Below are positions 5,134 to 6,371 of a DNA stretch of 6,371 bases, one piece after another; positions within the stretch are counted from its first letter, which is position 1; each line of letters begins with the position of its first letter. The notes beneath the pieces are model-generated. The model worked only from the letters and a program-made list of their open reading frames with translations. It did no database searches and was not told the DNA's origin. Origin of the DNA: Ilumatobacter sp. (GTDB taxonomy: Bacteria; Actinomycetota; Acidimicrobiia; Acidimicrobiales; Ilumatobacteraceae); the NCBI GenBank assembly GCA_029263275.1, contig JAJCXU010000470.1, positions 1 to 6,371 on the forward strand. The letters run 5' to 3'. The position numbers and the translations under genes were made by a program.

Positions 5134-6371
5134 AGCACCACCTGGGCGGTGTTGTCGGCCAACGCGATCTGCTGCATATCGTCGGGACTCGGCACAGCGC
5201 CCGACAACATCGCCTTGCTCGGCGACAGCGGCTCGGTCGTCACGTGGGTGATCATCTTGTGGACTCGGCGGTTGCCGAGCTCAAAGCTGGAGATCAGGTC
5301 TTCGTGGAGCTTCTCGTTCGGGCGGAGGCCGGTGAACACGATCTCGAGCGGAGGTTCGTGTTGGGCAGCGAAGCGCTCCGCAACATCCATGATCCTCACA
5401 GGCTCGCCCATGTCGAGAATCAGGATCTCGCCAGGATCGCCGATCGCTCCGGCGTAGATCACCAGGCGGCTGGCCTCTTCGATGGTCATGAAATAGCGGG
5501 TGATGTCGGGATGCGTCACCGTGATCGGTAGCCCCTGTGCAGCCTGCTTCTCGAATGCTTTCAACACCGATCCGTTCGAGCCCAAGACATTGCCGAACCG
5601 GACCGACACGCACTCCGTCGGGCCTTCCTGAGACGCGTGGGCAGTGAGGCGTTCGGTGATGCGCTTGGTCCAACCCAAGACACTGGTGGGATTCGCTGCC
5701 TTGTCGGTGCTGACGTTGACGAACCTCACCGTGCCGTGGGCCCGAGCAGCGGTCAAGACGTTGAGCGTGCCACGCACGTTGGTCTTCCAGCCCTCATCCG
5801 GGTGCATCTCAAGGAGTGGCAGATGCTTCAACGCGGCAGCGTGGAACACCACCTCCGGTTGCACCTTGGCGAACAGTTCGTCGATTCGGGCGGCGTCGCG
5901 GATGTCGGCAAGGAGCAGGCCCTCGTCGTCGAGCATTGCCTGGCCTTCGATCGACAGCTGGGTGCCATGCAGGCCGCTCTCGTCACGATCGAGCATGAAG
6001 AGCTTCGCGGGCTCGAATCGTGACAATTGGCGGCACAACTCACTGCCGATTGACCCTCCAGCGCCGGTGACCAGCACCCGCTTGCCGGTGATGTAGTGGG
6101 CGACTGCTTCGGGATCGATGTCGGCCGGGCGGCGACCGAGAAGGTCGGCCTCGTTGACCGGGCGAATGTCGCCTTCGTTCACCCCATCGAGCAGTTGGTC
6201 CATCGTTGGCAATACGAGCGTCTTGAGCCTCGCGTCCTGCGCCAAGGCCGACACTCGGCGGATGAACGCGCTGTCCGCACTCGGGACGGCGATCAACACA
6301 GCGTCAGCGCGGTGCTTCGCGGCGATCGTGTGCAGATCATCGACCTTGCCTTCGACGCGCACGCCATTGAG
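5130..6371 (-). CDS. pglF: PglF-type UDP-GlcNAc 4,6-dehydratase (partial, N-terminus off the right edge)
   Basis: The frame is open to the right edge, so only the last 413 residues are seen. Full-length PglF/WbpM-like proteins have about 590-660, starting with four membrane helices that would lie outside the window. Visible residues 1 to about 60 belong to the linker Rossmann domain (VRVEGKVDDL at 4-13). The SDR domain begins near 97 with VTGAGGSIGSE at 101-111, followed by HAAALKHLPLLE at 177-188, STDKA at 221-225 and FGNVLGSNGSV at 259-269. D223 and K224 are the expected catalytic pair, but the next position, normally Met (or Tyr) in M-x3-K, is L232 before K236. The enzyme would form the 4-keto-6-deoxy intermediate from UDP-GlcNAc without inverting C5, feeding PglE. 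The GTG at 6362-6360 is unlikely to be the start because conserved sequence continues upstream of it. A tail of about 35 residues follows the catalytic domain. Confidence 0.9.
   Translation of the reverse strand, partial: LNGVRVEGKVDDLHTIAAKHRADAVLIAVPSADSAFIRRVSALAQDARLKTLVLPTMDQLLDGVNEGDIRPVNEADLLGRRPADIDPEAVAHYITGKRVLVTGAGGSIGSELCRQLSRFEPAKLFMLDRDESGLHGTQLSIEGQAMLDDEGLLLADIRDAARIDELFAKVQPEVVFHAAALKHLPLLEMHPDEGWKTNVRGTLNVLTAARAHGTVRFVNVSTDKAANPTSVLGWTKRITERLTAHASQEGPTECVSVRFGNVLGSNGSVLKAFEKQAAQGLPITVTHPDITRYFMTIEEASRLVIYAGAIGDPGEILILDMGEPVRIMDVAERFAAQHEPPLEIVFTGLRPNEKLHEDLISSFELGNRRVHKMITHVTTEPLSPSKAMLSGAVPSPDDMQQIALADNTAQVVL
5138..5143 (-). promoter_or_regulatory. Ribosome binding site of pglE inside the pglF end
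   Basis: AGGTGG four bases before the GTG at 5133, inside the last codons of pglF, supports the overlapping GTG start over the later ATG at codon 15. Confidence 0.5.

Noticed and set aside
4423..5457. Open frame of 344 codons on the plus strand
   Set aside because: It lies opposite pglE and the end of pglF, has low-complexity Arg/Ser-rich composition and no recognisable fold. The opposite strand carries clear PLP and SDR motifs.
6360..6362. GTG as the true start of the dehydratase
   Set aside because: The frame continues upstream to the edge, the protein would begin in the middle of the linker Rossmann domain, and known PglF-type proteins have about 200 more residues with membrane helices.

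Overview
The window is a compact, almost fully coding piece of a surface-glycan (O-antigen, capsule or protein-glycosylation) gene cluster from a bacterium of fairly high GC content. GC-rich codon choice, GTG starts, tight 1-4 base gene overlaps and one possible leaderless start suggest an actinomycete-like organism, perhaps a marine Acidimicrobiia-type lineage. That assignment is inference from style, not from a marker gene.

Seven protein genes are visible, two of them cut by the window edges. On the minus strand, reading right to left, are a PglF-type UDP-GlcNAc 4,6-dehydratase (5130-6371, N-terminus outside the window) and a PglE-type PLP aminotransferase (3979-5133). A single plus-strand gene follows, a PglC-type phosphoglycosyl transferase (3405-3995). 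The minus strand then resumes with a PglD/NeuD-type acetyltransferase (2691-3347), CapE (1623-2663), CapF (544-1626) and CapG (1-544, C-terminus outside the window).

The genes form two complete nucleotide-sugar routes that both start from UDP-GlcNAc. PglF, PglE and PglD would make UDP-2,4-diacetamido-2,4,6-trideoxyglucose (UDP-diNAcBac, also called QuiNAc4NAc). PglC would then move the phospho-sugar to undecaprenyl phosphate, which starts a lipid-linked glycan. CapE, CapF and CapG would make UDP-N-acetyl-L-fucosamine (UDP-L-FucNAc) for a later residue of the same glycan. Glycosyltransferases, flippase and polymerase or ligase are not in the window and would be expected to the left or right.

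Non-coding DNA is minimal: 27 bases between pglD and capE (2664-2690) and 57 bases between the divergent pglD and pglC starts (3348-3404), the latter holding the only promoter candidates seen. No stretch over 300 bases lacks a gene. I saw no RNA gene, mobile element, CRISPR array, long repeat or clear hairpin terminator. The points most worth a second look are the inverted pglC, a leucine where PglF-type dehydratases normally carry Met or Tyr, and the overlapping divergent promoter candidates. No clearly new biological system is visible.
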